64,000 nucleotides of DNA from Roseococcus pinisoli (GCF_018413645.1 NZ_JAHCDA010000004.1:372001-436000); one strand, 5' to 3'. Counted from the first letter of the stretch, positions 43,333-51,961 are shown. A program made the numbers and translations. The notes: generated by a model from the letters alone, not told the origin.

Positions 43333-43803
43333 CTACCAGGGTGCTCCCAGCAGCCCTTCAGGCAGGGGCACGCGCAACAGCCTGTAGAAGGCCAGGTGCA
43401 CGAAGAAGGGCGCGATGATCGCCAGCGGCAGGGCCAGTTTCACGCTCGCACGCAGGGCCAGGGCGCCGAGGAAGACCATCACCCCGGCCGTCAGCAGGAA
43501 GCCCAGATGGTCCACGGCCAGCGCGTAGAAGAGCAGCAGCGCGGGCGGCACCAGGACGCGAAGACCGAGGCGCGCCATGAGGCTGCCGGAGTTCTCCTGC
43601 GGCTCCTCCTCGACCTCGAAGCTGCGGCCGACGCCGAAGGCGATCAGCGAGCCGCAGAAGATGAGGCCGAAGCCGATCAGCATGGGGAACGCGGCAGGCC
43701 CCACATCCTGCCCCGGCACCGCCGGCAACTTGGAGCCGCCCCAGGCGGCCGCCGCGCCCAACAGCACCAGCGCCCCGCCGGTGATCCGGTCGGATAATTG
43801 CAC
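43333..43803 (-). CDS. Tripartite tricarboxylate transporter small permease (TctB family)
   Basis: The small membrane subunit, about 156 residues with four hydrophobic segments (for example GALVLLGAAAAWGG, FPMLIGFGLIFCGSLIAFGV, and two nearer the C-terminus). I chose the GTG at 43803 because GGGAGG lies 8 bases upstream and it begins just before the first membrane helix (VQLSDRITGG); a longer frame to 43932 lacks these features. The gene abuts tctA. The 180-base region to the divergent kelch gene must contain the operon promoter. Confidence 0.88.
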   Translation of the reverse strand: MQLSDRITGGALVLLGAAAAWGGSKLPAVPGQDVGPAAFPMLIGFGLIFCGSLIAFGVGRSFEVEEEPQENSGSLMARLGLRVLVPPALLLFYALAVDHLGFLLTAGVMVFLGALALRASVKLALPLAIIAPFFVHLAFYRLLRVPLPEGLLGAPW

Positions 43804-43983
43804 GCGTCGCCTCCCTCGGCTTTTGCAACGAGTGTAAGCGCTCGCCAGGGGGTGAATACCAGCCGAAAATGGAAGCGCGGCGACCGGCTTAACCCGCCTA
43901 ATCCGGCCGGGACGGCCGTGCGGAAAGTCCATGCAGAACGGCCGGCCTTCCGACTAGGCTGCCCGCCTCGAGGGAGGCCTTAG

Positions 43984-45111
43984 ATGAAAAGACGCCATGT
44001 CCTGGGCGGTACTGCTGCCCTGCTTGCCACGCCGGCGCTCGCGCAGAACCAGCACCCGCATCACGGCCCCGCCTTGCAGGCGATGCCGCCCTCCTCCCAG
44101 CCCTACGCGAACGTCTTCCAGGGCGGCGCGCCGCACCACATGACGCCGCAGCAGGAAGCGCAGCGCGTGACCGAAAGCCCGGCCCCCGCCGGCCCGCCCG
44201 GCCGCTGGGTCGCGCGGGCCGACATGCCCATCCCGCGCAGCGAAATGGCCTGGGCAACCGCCTGGGCCGGCCGGATGCACGTGGTCGGCGGCTATGGCGA
44301 GGGTCGCTTCAATCAGGCCTACCACACCATCTACGACCCGGCCTCGGACCGCTGGTATGACGCCGCACCGCTGCCGCGCGGGGCCAATCACGTCGCCGTC
44401 GTGGCGGAGGCCGGGAAGGTCTATGCGCTGGGCGGCTTCATCCAGCAGAACCGCCTCTGCGACGACCTCGCCTTCGCCTATGACGTGGCCAGCGACCGCT
44501 GGAGCGAGATCGCCCGCCTGCCCCGCCCGCGTGCAGCCGCCGCGGCGGTGGCGATGGGCGGCAAGATCCACCTGATCGGCGGCGCGACCGACCCGGCCGA
44601 CGAGCGCGCCAGCGTCTCCTGGCACGAGGTCTACGACCCGGCGACCGATCGCTGGGAGCGGCGGCGCCCCCTGCCCGCCGCGCGCGACCATGTGGGCTGC
44701 GTGGCCCATCGCGGCGTGATCCACGTGGTCGGCGGCCGCTTCAACACCTTCCAGTACAACACCGACCTGCACCACGCTTACCTGCCGGAGGGCGACACCT
44801 GGGAGGTCCGCGCGCCGATGCCCACCGTCCGCTCGGGCCACGGCATGGTCGTCTATCGCGACCGCTTCTTCTGCATGGGCGGCGAGGGCGGCATCCTGCG
44901 CAACGGCGTGCCGCATGACGCGAAGGTCTTCGGCCAGATGGAGAGCTACGACCCGGCGACGGACAGCTGGCAGAAGCACGCCCCCATGCCGACGCCGCGC
45001 CACGCCGTGGCGGCCACGGCGATCGGCGACTGGATCTATGTCGCGGGCGGCGGCGCGGTCCTCGGCGGGATGGTGCAATCCGCCATCCACGAGGCCTTCA
45101 CGCTGGGCTAG
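43984..45111 (+). CDS. Secreted kelch-repeat beta-propeller protein
   Basis: A 375-residue exported protein. The signal MKRRHVLGGTAALLATPALAQ has a twin-arginine look. After a His/Pro-rich linker (residues 22-70) come about five to six kelch repeats, each with a VVGG- or ALGG-type strand followed by a YDP..D.W segment (for example YDPASDRWYDAAPLP, YDPATDRWERRRPLP, YDPATDSWQKHAPMP). Kelch propellers bind partners or act as enzymes such as sialate mutarotase (NanM); no catalytic assignment is possible. It is a single gene, with a hairpin right after its stop. Confidence 0.88.
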   Translation: MKRRHVLGGTAALLATPALAQNQHPHHGPALQAMPPSSQPYANVFQGGAPHHMTPQQEAQRVTESPAPAGPPGRWVARADMPIPRSEMAWATAWAGRMHVVGGYGEGRFNQAYHTIYDPASDRWYDAAPLPRGANHVAVVAEAGKVYALGGFIQQNRLCDDLAFAYDVASDRWSEIARLPRPRAAAAAVAMGGKIHLIGGATDPADERASVSWHEVYDPATDRWERRRPLPAARDHVGCVAHRGVIHVVGGRFNTFQYNTDLHHAYLPEGDTWEVRAPMPTVRSGHGMVVYRDRFFCMGGEGGILRNGVPHDAKVFGQMESYDPATDSWQKHAPMPTPRHAVAATAIGDWIYVAGGGAVLGGMVQSAIHEAFTLG

Positions 45112-45118
45112 GGCCGAG

Positions 45119-45146
45119 CCCGATCATGCGTTTTCGCATGATCGGG
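45119..45146. terminator. Perfect 12-bp hairpin between convergent genes
   Basis: Arms CCCGATCATGCG and CGCATGATCGGG with a TTTT loop, 7 bases after the kelch stop and 32 bases from the convergent SnoaL-like stop. No T run follows, so it could be a bidirectional terminator or a copy of a dispersed REP-like repeat. Confidence 0.55.
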
Positions 45147-45178
45147 TGACGAGGCCCGTGGAGCGGAAGCTCCGTCGG

Positions 45179-45568
45179 TCAGGCCGTCACGTTCTTGATG
45201 TAGGTGTCCTTCTTCGTGATCTTGCCATCGCGGAAGGCGTAGACGTCCACGCCGTACCATTCGGACTTCTTGCCGTCGGTTCCGGTCGCGCTGCGGTGCC
45301 ACTGCGTCACCGCCTGGTCGTCGCCGATGACCAGCGCGGGGCTCCGCGGCTTCCAGGCGGCGTCGGGCGCCTCGGCGAAGACCTTCTCGAAATAGCCCTT
45401 CACTTCCTCGGGCCCGGTGTAGGTGTCGCCCTTCAGCGGCCCCACGGCATTGATGAAGACGCCGTCCGGCGCGAAATGCGCGGCGATGCCGGCCGCATCA
45501 TGCGCGGCGAAGGACTTGCCGAGGGAGGCGAGAATCTCGGTCACGGGAATGGCGGCGGTCTTCGTCAT
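45179..45568 (-). CDS. SnoaL/NTF2-like domain protein
   Basis: A soluble 129-residue protein with the cone-shaped alpha+beta barrel pattern of the NTF2-like superfamily: an N-terminal helix (VTEILASLGKSFAAHDAAGIAAHFAPDGVFINAVG), GPEEVKGYFEKVF, and a final strand ending in DTYIKNV. Such proteins, often annotated nuclear transport factor 2 or DUF4440, range from isomerases to binding proteins. No catalytic residues can be assigned. It is a single gene read towards the kelch gene. Confidence 0.75.
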   Translation of the reverse strand: MTKTAAIPVTEILASLGKSFAAHDAAGIAAHFAPDGVFINAVGPLKGDTYTGPEEVKGYFEKVFAEAPDAAWKPRSPALVIGDDQAVTQWHRSATGTDGKKSEWYGVDVYAFRDGKITKKDTYIKNVTA

Positions 45569-45751
45569 GCTTCTGTTCCTTCAAGATTGAGCCCAGGCGA
45601 TCGCGCCGCCCGGTGGAGCCTAGGCAGGACGGCACGCCGCGTCACGGGCCGCCCTCGGGGAAAGCCGGGTTTGCAGCCGCCTTGCTCCCGACCCATTTAT
45701 GCCGAGACTCCGGAAACGCCCCCTGGGGCAGAAGCAGGCAATCGTCACCCA

Positions 45752-46330
45752 ATGTCCCTGAGCCGCCCCTCCCTGCTGCGTCGCCTCGCCAGGCGGATCC
45801 TTTCGCCGCTGGTGATCGTGCTCGCCGTGCTTTGGGCGTTGCTGGATGCCACCCTCTGGCGGTGGCTCTCCGCCCTCGGGCGCCAGCTCTCCCACCTGCG
45901 CTTCTTTGCCTGGCTGGAGCGGCAGATCGACCGCATGAGCCCCGGCTGGGTCGTCACGGTCTTCGCCGTCCCCTTCGTGCCGCTGATCCCGCTTCTCAAG
46001 GTGACGGAGCTCTGGCTGCTGGCCAATGGCCACTACTTCACGGCCATCCTTTTCATCGTCGGCACCAAGGTGGTCGGCGTCGCCTTCTCCACCCGCGTCT
46101 TCGCCATCGCCAAGCCGAAGATGATGCAGGTGCGCTGGTTCGCCTGGCTCTACGGCGTGCTGACCGAGCTGGTGGAGCTCGGCCACCGGACGCTCGAGGG
46201 GATTTCGGCCTGGCGGGCGACACGGGACTGGCTTCGGCGCGCGAAGGCCCGCATCACCGCGGGCGGCCGCGGCTTTCTGCGGCGCAAATGGGAATCGGCA
46301 CGCCGCTGGGTCCGACGCAAGGCTTCCTGA
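45752..46330 (+). CDS. Hypothetical inner-membrane protein
   Basis: A 192-residue protein. An N-terminal hydrophobic helix (ILSPLVIVLAVLWALLDATLW) is followed by further membrane segments (WVVTVFAVPFVPLIPLL, and YFTAILFIVGTKVVGVAF). The C-terminal 50 residues are strongly basic (many Arg/Lys/Trp), as expected for a cytoplasmic tail that may touch nucleic acid or lipid heads. I recognise only a general resemblance to small uncharacterised alphaproteobacterial membrane proteins. The ATG at 45752 is the first with a coherent membrane start; no strong ribosome site is visible. Confidence 0.7.
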   Translation: MSLSRPSLLRRLARRILSPLVIVLAVLWALLDATLWRWLSALGRQLSHLRFFAWLERQIDRMSPGWVVTVFAVPFVPLIPLLKVTELWLLANGHYFTAILFIVGTKVVGVAFSTRVFAIAKPKMMQVRWFAWLYGVLTELVELGHRTLEGISAWRATRDWLRRAKARITAGGRGFLRRKWESARRWVRRKAS

Positions 46331-46453
46331 AGCTCCACATGCCCCGAAATACAGGGCTCGGGCCGCAGATCCGCCGGCGTGTTTGGCACTTGCCAAGGCA
46401 CTTCACAGGAAGATCAGCCTCTCCTAAAAAATCTCCCCCCGAGGGTTTCCCCG

Positions 46454-47425
46454 ATGCTTGTCAAAAAGAAGATACTTGTCACCGGCGGATCGGGCTTTCT
46501 TGGATCGCATCTCGCAGATCAGCTGATCCGGAAAAACAATTCCGTTATATGCCTCGACAACTTCTGCAGCTCATCCTCGGACAACATCAGCCATCTTATT
46601 TCGCACCCGGATTTTCGCCTGATCCGGCATGACATCTCCCAGCCTTTTCATGAAACGGTCGACGAGATTTATAATCTCGCCTGCCCCGCCTCCCCCAAGC
46701 GCTATCAGACCGACCCCATCCAGACGATGAGGACGAGCATCCTGGGGGCGTTCCATCTCCTGGATCTCGCCAGAAATCTGGGCTGCAAGGTGTTCCAGGC
46801 CTCGACCAGCGAGGTCTATGGCGATCCCGAGAGCCACCCCCAGCGCGAAGATTACTGGGGCCACGTGAACCCCATTGGGGTCCGGGCCTGCTACGACGAA
46901 GGCAAGCGCTGCGCCGAGACGCTGTTCTTCGACTACCGGCGTCAGCATGGCCTCGGCATCAAGGTCGCCCGCATCTTCAATACCTATGGCCCCCGGATGC
47001 AGGCCGAGGACGGGCGCGTGGTCAGCAACTTCATCGTGCAGGCCCTCACCAACCAGGACCTGACCATCTACGGCCAGGGCGAGCAGACGCGCGCCTTCTG
47101 CTATGTCGACGACATGATCGAAGGCATCACCCGCCTCATGGCCACGCCCGATGAGGTGACGGGCCCGATCAACCTGGGAAACCCCAGCGAATGCACGGTC
47201 ATCGAGCTGGCGGAGACAATCCTGCGCCTGACAGGCTCACGGTCGCGCCTCGTCTGCCATCCCCTGCCGCAGGACGATCCGAGGCAGCGCCGGCCCGACA
47301 TCACCAGGGCGCGGGAGACGCTCGGCTGGGCGCCGCGCGTGCCGCTGGAGGACGGCCTGAAGGCAACGATCGAGTATTTCGAGCAGCACCTCAGCCGGCC
47401 CGATCGTCAGCTCCCCGCCGCCTGA
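46454..47425 (+). CDS. UDP-glucuronate decarboxylase (UDP-xylose synthase), extended SDR
   Basis: A nucleotide-sugar enzyme of 323 residues that converts UDP-glucuronate to UDP-xylose with NAD. The Rossmann motif is [16 protein letters not shown], and the catalytic pair is Tyr147/Lys151 in [14 protein letters not shown], a UXS signature. Other matches are [13 protein letters not shown] and [10 protein letters not shown]. The product would feed a xylose-containing glycan. The ATG at 46454 follows GAGGG. It is the first gene of a short locus with a coiled-coil protein and a glycosyltransferase. The first 150 bases are less GC-rich than neighbours, a mild sign of different origin. Confidence 0.92.
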   Translation: MLVKKKILVTGGSGFLGSHLADQLIRKNNSVICLDNFCSSSSDNISHLISHPDFRLIRHDISQPFHETVDEIYNLACPASPKRYQTDPIQTMRTSILGAFHLLDLARNLGCKVFQASTSEVYGDPESHPQREDYWGHVNPIGVRACYDEGKRCAETLFFDYRRQHGLGIKVARIFNTYGPRMQAEDGRVVSNFIVQALTNQDLTIYGQGEQTRAFCYVDDMIEGITRLMATPDEVTGPINLGNPSECTVIELAETILRLTGSRSRLVCHPLPQDDPRQRRPDITRARETLGWAPRVPLEDGLKATIEYFEQHLSRPDRQLPAA

Positions 47426-47483
47426 ACCGAACGCCCCTCGACGCCCAGCCCCCCTCCTACGTCTCGAGCTCAACGGAGCGATT

Positions 47484-48158
47484 GTGAACACCGAAGCCAA
47501 CTCCGGCCCTTTCGACGACGTCGGCGAAATCGAAGCCCTGATCCAGGCCGAGGGGCGACGCCTGCTGGCCTTGGCAGCGGTGGCCGGCTGGATCACCGAC
47601 CGGCGCATCCTGCTTGGCCTGTTGCGGCGGCCCGGGGTTCGGCGCGTGGCACTCCTGCAACAGCAGGCCATCACCGAGGGCGGCGGCGATAACCTCATCC
47701 CAGAGGAGTTCGGCCACTGGCTCTGCCGGCGGCGGACGCTCCTCGGATTGCTGCGGCGCTCCCCCGCAACCGGCCGCAGGATCATCCTCGGCCATCTGCC
47801 TCACCTCGATCTCCCACGACGGACGGTGGCGCGACCGGAGCTGGCGGCCCGCCTTCGCCGACAAAGCACCGAGGTCACGCAGCACCCGGCGGAAGCCACC
47901 GAGCGAAACCGCTTGCTGGAGGAGGATATCCAACGGCTCAGCGTCTCCCTCGAAGACCTCCGTCTCCGCTTCGACACCCTCGCGTTGGCGAAGATCGCGG
48001 ACGAGGAGGAGATTCAACAGCTCAGCGCCTCTCTCGAAGGCCTTCGTTTCCGCTTCGACGCCCTCGAACTGGCGAAGATCGCGGACGAGGCGGAGCTCTT
48101 GGAGTTCCGGATCCGCTTCGCCGCCGCCCGCAAGGCCGAGGATCGCGCCGATGGCTGA
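47484..48158 (+). CDS. Hypothetical protein with tandem heptad-like repeats, in a glycan locus
   Basis: A 224-residue protein I do not recognise. The first half is Leu/Arg-rich (GWITDRRILLGLLRRPGVRRVALLQ). The second half is a predicted coiled coil with two near-identical 28-residue units (RLSVSLEDLRLRFDTLALAKIADEE type), encoded by an 84-base tandem duplication. It starts with GTG at 47484 behind GGAG, 58 bases after the UXS stop, and overlaps the glycosyltransferase start by 8 bases. It may organise or measure the glycan assembly machinery, which is inference from position only. Confidence 0.6.
   Translation: MNTEANSGPFDDVGEIEALIQAEGRRLLALAAVAGWITDRRILLGLLRRPGVRRVALLQQQAITEGGGDNLIPEEFGHWLCRRRTLLGLLRRSPATGRRIILGHLPHLDLPRRTVARPELAARLRRQSTEVTQHPAEATERNRLLEEDIQRLSVSLEDLRLRFDTLALAKIADEEEIQQLSASLEGLRFRFDALELAKIADEAELLEFRIRFAAARKAEDRADG
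47928..48095 (+). repeat. Two tandem 84-base repeats inside the coiled-coil gene
   Basis: Units at 47928-48011 and 48012-48095 are highly similar, and each encodes the same 28-residue pattern with a shared LAKIADE ending. The period is a multiple of three, so copy changes keep the frame. Confidence 0.85.
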
Positions 48159-49623
48159 CGTCGTCCTCGTGACGCCGGAGCTCGCAGGCTTCGGCCCGGA
48201 CAGCCCGGCTGGTCTCGCCTGCGTCCTTCAGGCCAAGGCGCTGCGCCGTGCCGGCTTCTCCGTGGAGGTGCTCCTCTCCACCCCCTGCGAGGCGGTAACG
48301 GCCGAGCGCTGGACTGAGGAGCATCGGGACGCGCAGATCGGACTGCTGACCTGGAATGACCTTCCACCACCTCCCACGAAGGTCTCGGGGACACGCTGGT
48401 ACAGTAGCCGCTCCCTCGCCCTGATGCAGATCCTTCGCGCCCGGAAGGATCGCTGCCTTCTGTTCCTGGACCAGCAGGGAAATGGCTTCTGGAGCACTCG
48501 AGCCAAGAGGATGGGAACCGGCTTCGCCGGCATCCCCATCGGCATCCTCGCCCATTCCCCGACCGCGAGAGTCCGGGAAACCGAGCTCAGCTTCGGCGAG
48601 AATCCACTGGAGGACAGCGACATCTCCTGGATTGAGCAGCAAGCCATCGCTGATGCCGACTTCGTCGTGACCACGGATGACGCCGCCGCGCTGTGGCTTC
48701 GCGACAGCGGCTATGCCCTGCCGGAGCGGGTCGAGCACTGCCCTGGCGAGCAAGAGGCATCCGCGCTGCAGACGCCTCCGCGGGCGCTTCCCGATATTGT
48801 CCGTGAGCTTCTGGAGGAGAAGACGGCCCCGCTTCCCGCCCCTGCCCTGAGCAACTCGCTGCCCGGCGTTTCCGTCTGCATCGCCTTCTACAATCACGAC
48901 CGCTACCTGCCGCGCCTGGTGAATTCCTTCCTGAAGATGAGGAACGACCGGCTGCAGCTGGTCTTCGTGAACGATGGGACGTCGGACGAGAATTGCCCGA
49001 TCTTCCGCTCCCTGGCGAAGAAGCTCAGCCCGCTCGGCCATGTCTTCCACGACCAGGACAATGCCGGCTCCGGTCCCGCCAGGAACAAGGCGGTCAGCCT
49101 CGCCCGCCACGAGCGCATCATCTTCTTCGACAGCGACAACGTGCCGTTACCGAACATGGTGAACGACCTCGGTAACGCCCTGAGCCATTCGGGCGCCGAC
49201 ATCGTCTCGTCGCCGTACCTCGTCGTTCCGCCGACCTTACGGGAACCGACCCTCGCCGACGTATTCCATCGTTACCATCCGGCCGGCGGCTCCCTCGCAC
49301 TCGGCCTGCTGGAGAACATTCTGGGCGACACCTGCTGCATCACCAGCAAGAAGGTCTTTGAGGCCGTCGGAGGCTTCGAGACGTGCCGGATGTACACGGA
49401 TGACTGGCAATTCTATCTCCGTGCCAAGGGCAAGGGCTTCGAGCAGATCGTCCATACCGACCCACTCTTCTTCTACACCTGGGAAGACAACGAGCGCCGG
49501 TCGCAGACGACCAAATATGCCAATAACACCGTCCTCTGGTCGAGGCTGGAAACCCTGGATCGCGAGGTGCTGGCGGGGCTGCTGAGGACCTATGTGCAGC
49601 AGGTCCAGCAGCGACCTGGCTGA
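48151..49623 (+). CDS. Glycosyltransferase with N-terminal GT4-like part and C-terminal GT-A (GT2) domain
   Basis: A 490-residue glycosyltransferase. Residues 1-230 resemble the N-terminal half of a GT-B fold (VVLVTPELAGFGPDSPAGLACVLQAKALRRAGFSVEVL) but no complete second half follows. Residues about 235-490 form a GT2 domain, with CIAFYNHDRYLPRLVNSFL, VFVNDGTSDE, NAGSGPARNKAVSLA and the metal-binding FFDSDN (DxD). It probably adds a sugar during polysaccharide or O-antigen assembly, perhaps xylose from the UXS enzyme upstream (inference). It overlaps the coiled-coil gene by 8 bases, so the two are coupled. Confidence 0.85.
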   Translation: MADVVLVTPELAGFGPDSPAGLACVLQAKALRRAGFSVEVLLSTPCEAVTAERWTEEHRDAQIGLLTWNDLPPPPTKVSGTRWYSSRSLALMQILRARKDRCLLFLDQQGNGFWSTRAKRMGTGFAGIPIGILAHSPTARVRETELSFGENPLEDSDISWIEQQAIADADFVVTTDDAAALWLRDSGYALPERVEHCPGEQEASALQTPPRALPDIVRELLEEKTAPLPAPALSNSLPGVSVCIAFYNHDRYLPRLVNSFLKMRNDRLQLVFVNDGTSDENCPIFRSLAKKLSPLGHVFHDQDNAGSGPARNKAVSLARHERIIFFDSDNVPLPNMVNDLGNALSHSGADIVSSPYLVVPPTLREPTLADVFHRYHPAGGSLALGLLENILGDTCCITSKKVFEAVGGFETCRMYTDDWQFYLRAKGKGFEQIVHTDPLFFYTWEDNERRSQTTKYANNTVLWSRLETLDREVLAGLLRTYVQQVQQRPG

Positions 49624-49629
49624 AGAGGC

Positions 49630-50358
49630 CTATCCCGCCGCGCCCGCTGGCGGGGGAACCCGGAGCCGATCGAAGCCGCCCACCTCCGCCGGATCGTCCG
49701 CGAAAGCCATCTGCTCGAGGAGATAGGCCGTGGTGCCCTCGATCTCGGCCTTCAGTTCCGCCGCGGCCTGTTCACCGTCGCCTGCGCGCAGCGCCGCCAG
49801 CATCTCCGCATGCCGGTGCCCGGGCGGAGAGCGCCCGGCGATGATCCAGCGCGCCTCCCAGAAATGCGGCCCCCGCCGCATCCAGAGCGCCTCGATGATC
49901 GAGAGCAGCATGGGTGCCGCCGCCGCGTGGTAGAGCGCGAAAAGGAAGTCGCGGTCGGCGCGCAGCACTTCCTCCGGATTATTGCCGTCGCGTGCCGAAT
50001 GGCCGGACTGGATGATGCCCTCCATCTCGGCGAGGCGCGCCTCGTCGAGATGCGGCGCGGCCAGGCGCACCGCCAGCGGCTCCAGCTCCGCCCGGATGGC
50101 GCCGAGCTCCTGGAAAGCGATGCGCGTCAGCCGCGGAACGACGGCCGTGCCGGAGGCGAGGACGTCCACGGCCTGCTCGGTCGCCAGGCGGCGCAGGGCC
50201 GTGCGCGCGGGCATGGCGCTCGTCCCCAGCGCGGCGGCCAGGCGGCGGATCGAAATCTTGTGGCCCGGCGCGAAGGCGCCCTCCATCAAGGCCTGCCTCA
50301 GCCGACGGTAGGTCGTCTCCTCGAGAGACAGGGGAGCGAGGTCGGAATCGTCTGCCAT
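49630..50358 (-). CDS. GntR-family regulator with FCD domain
   Basis: A 242-residue regulator with an N-terminal winged helix (SLEETTYRRLRQALMEGAFAPGHKISIRRLAAALGTSAMPARTALRRLATE) and a helical FCD domain with candidate metal histidines in FLFALYHAAA and GHRHAEML. It follows the MetQ-like gene on the same strand by 127 bases, so it may control that gene. It ends 7 bases from the convergent glycosyltransferase stop. The ligand is unknown. Confidence 0.88.
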   Translation of the reverse strand: MADDSDLAPLSLEETTYRRLRQALMEGAFAPGHKISIRRLAAALGTSAMPARTALRRLATEQAVDVLASGTAVVPRLTRIAFQELGAIRAELEPLAVRLAAPHLDEARLAEMEGIIQSGHSARDGNNPEEVLRADRDFLFALYHAAAAPMLLSIIEALWMRRGPHFWEARWIIAGRSPPGHRHAEMLAALRAGDGEQAAAELKAEIEGTTAYLLEQMAFADDPAEVGGFDRLRVPPPAGAAG

Positions 50359-50485
50359 GGCGGTGTTGTGATCACGATATGGCAGGCTTGGAAATGCCGG
50401 GCCAGGGAAGCGGCCGCGAAAGACGCGGCCGGACCAGCTTCATATAAGCCGGCCCGGCCGTCGTCATCCGCGCGGGATTGGAAGA

Positions 50486-51286
50486 TCAGGCGCCGACGAT
50501 GACCGCGCCGCCGAAGGTCCGCTCCACGAATTCCTTCACTTCCGGGCGGGCATAGGCCTGCGCGATGCGGCGCGCCCAGGCCTGCTCGGCATCGGCCCGG
50601 CGGACCACGACGAGGCAGGTATAGACGCTCTGCTCCGTCTCCCGCGCCAGCGCGTCGCGCAGCGGGTTGAGGCCGGCCGGAACGGCGAAGTTGCCGGTGA
50701 TGGCCGCGGCATCCACGTCATCGAGCGCGCGGACGATGGAGGCCGCCTCCAGCTCCACGATCCGGATACGCTTCGGATTGGCCGCGATGTCGGCGATGGT
50801 GGCGCGGTGGTCGGCGCCGGCGCGCAGGGTGAAGGCGCCGTTCTGCGCCAGCAGCAGCAGCGCGCGGCCGCCATTGGTGGGATCGTTGGGGATGGCCACG
50901 CGCGCGCCGTTCGGCAGGGCGTCGAGGCTGCGATGCTTGCGGGAGAAGACGCCCATCAGCGTCAGCACCGTCTTGCCGACCGGCACGAAGTCGTAGCCGC
51001 GCTGCGCCCGCTGGGCCTCCAGGAAGGGCAGGTGCTGGTAGGCATTCGCCTCGAGGTCGCCCGCCGCCAGGGCCGCGTTGGGCTGGATGAAGTCGCCGAA
51101 CTCGATCGAGCGCGTGAAGAAGCCGTCGGCCGCCAGCAGATCCCGCACCTTCTCGAAGGTCTGGCCATGCACGCCCTGGGTCACGCCGACGCGGACCGGG
51201 CGGGCCTGCGTTCCCAACTCGCCCGCCTGGGCGACCGCGAGGCCGGGCAGGAGCGTGGGAAGGGCAAGAAGGGAACGACGCAGCAT
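50486..51286 (-). CDS. MetQ/NlpA-family substrate-binding protein, without MetN and MetI
   Basis: A periplasmic binding protein of 266 residues. The family pattern is clear: VRVGVTQGVHGQTFEKVRDLLAADG, FGDFIQPNAALAAGDLEANAYQHLPFLEAQ, and IPNDPTNGGRALLLLAQNGAFTL. Such proteins bind methionine and are usually lipoproteins. Here the signal MLRRSLLALPTLLPGLAVAQ has no lipobox cysteine. The start at 51286 removes a long doubtful upstream extension. No ATPase or permease gene is adjacent, so it must use a transporter encoded elsewhere or serve another purpose. Confidence 0.88.
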   Translation of the reverse strand: MLRRSLLALPTLLPGLAVAQAGELGTQARPVRVGVTQGVHGQTFEKVRDLLAADGFFTRSIEFGDFIQPNAALAAGDLEANAYQHLPFLEAQRAQRGYDFVPVGKTVLTLMGVFSRKHRSLDALPNGARVAIPNDPTNGGRALLLLAQNGAFTLRAGADHRATIADIAANPKRIRIVELEAASIVRALDDVDAAAITGNFAVPAGLNPLRDALARETEQSVYTCLVVVRRADAEQAWARRIAQAYARPEVKEFVERTFGGAVIVGA

Positions 51287-51339
51287 GGGCACGGAACTCC
51301 GGATGGGGGCCCGAACCTCGTCGGGCCGGGCGGGTTGGG

Positions 51340-51549
51340 TCAAGACCGGCGGGTGGATGGCGGCTTTCGCGTCTCGTGCCGCAGAAGGGCACGGGCGGCG
51401 GCCTCGATCTCGCGCGCACTGCCGAAATGGGCGTGACTGAGCTCTTCGAGGCGGGAATCGATGGCGATGAGGAACCAAGTCTCCTCCTCGCTCTGGGCGG
51501 CAATGGCAATGAAGGATCCGTGATCGGTCACGGGAACTGAAAGACGCAT
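51340..51549 (-). CDS. Small hypothetical protein
   Basis: A 69-residue soluble product. The ATG at 51549 follows GGGGGAG; longer frames upstream lack one. Sequence runs from MRLSVPVTDHGSFIAIAAQ to a basic, Ser/Arg-rich tail. I recognise no family. It precedes the MetQ-like gene on the same strand by 53 bases and may be cotranscribed with it. Confidence 0.5.
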   Translation of the reverse strand: MRLSVPVTDHGSFIAIAAQSEEETWFLIAIDSRLEELSHAHFGSAREIEAAARALLRHETRKPPSTRRS

Positions 51550-51760
51550 CGGCAAGTTCTCCCCCTGAACGGCGCGCGAGCGGCGGTCGTCATGACGGGA
51601 AAACCAGGGCAGCACTGTCATTGCCCGGCCACCCGACCGGCGAGGCGGATTTGCATCCGTCAGGCCGCGGTTCGCTGCCGGGACCCTCGAGGGCCCGGTG
51701 GGGCATCTTGTCGCCTCTCGGGGGCATTCAAGACCGACCATCGTCGATTCACCCTTGGCG

Positions 51761-51791
51761 AAAAAATGGCCGGAACCCGAAGGTCCCGGCC
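51761..51791 (-). terminator. Rho-independent terminator, minus strand
   Basis: On the minus strand GGCCGGGACC pairs with GGTTCCGGCC (one G-T pair) around a TTCG tetraloop and is followed by ATTTTTTCG. This is a textbook terminator, yet the nearest annotated minus-strand ORF ends about 170 bases upstream. Confidence 0.8.
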
Positions 51792-51917
51792 AAGTCACTG
51801 GGAGGAAACGCTAGCAAGGCATCGCCTGTCACGGCCAAAGAGACCGCTCCGCCGGCGATAAGCGGAGAAAGCGCCGGGGCGATGACCTTCTGCGAAGCGT
51901 CAAAGGCCCGGCCGGGC

Positions 51918-51952
51918 CGCAAGGTTCCGCCCCTATGGCGCGGAACCTTGCG
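51918..51952 (-). terminator. 13-bp hairpin after the small minus-strand ORF
   Basis: Perfect arms CGCAAGGTTCCGC and GCGGAACCTTGCG with a 9-base loop, 9 bases past the stop of the small ORF at 51962. No T run is present. Confidence 0.5.
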
Positions 51953-51961
51953 ACCCTGTTC

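Larger units (their letters stand above)
51550..51961. other. Gene-free interval with two strong hairpins
   Basis: I see no supported ORF. It carries the minus-strand terminator at 51761-51791 and the 13-bp hairpin at 51918-51952. On the plus strand, GGGAGGAAACG at 51800-51810 looks like a ribosome-binding site but no coding frame follows, so it may be chance or a remnant. Confidence 0.45.

Noticed and set aside
51800-51960. Remnant of a TTT receptor gene on the plus strand
   Set aside because: GGGAGGAAACG resembles ribosome sites before such genes here, but no receptor-like coding follows, so the idea rests on one short motif.
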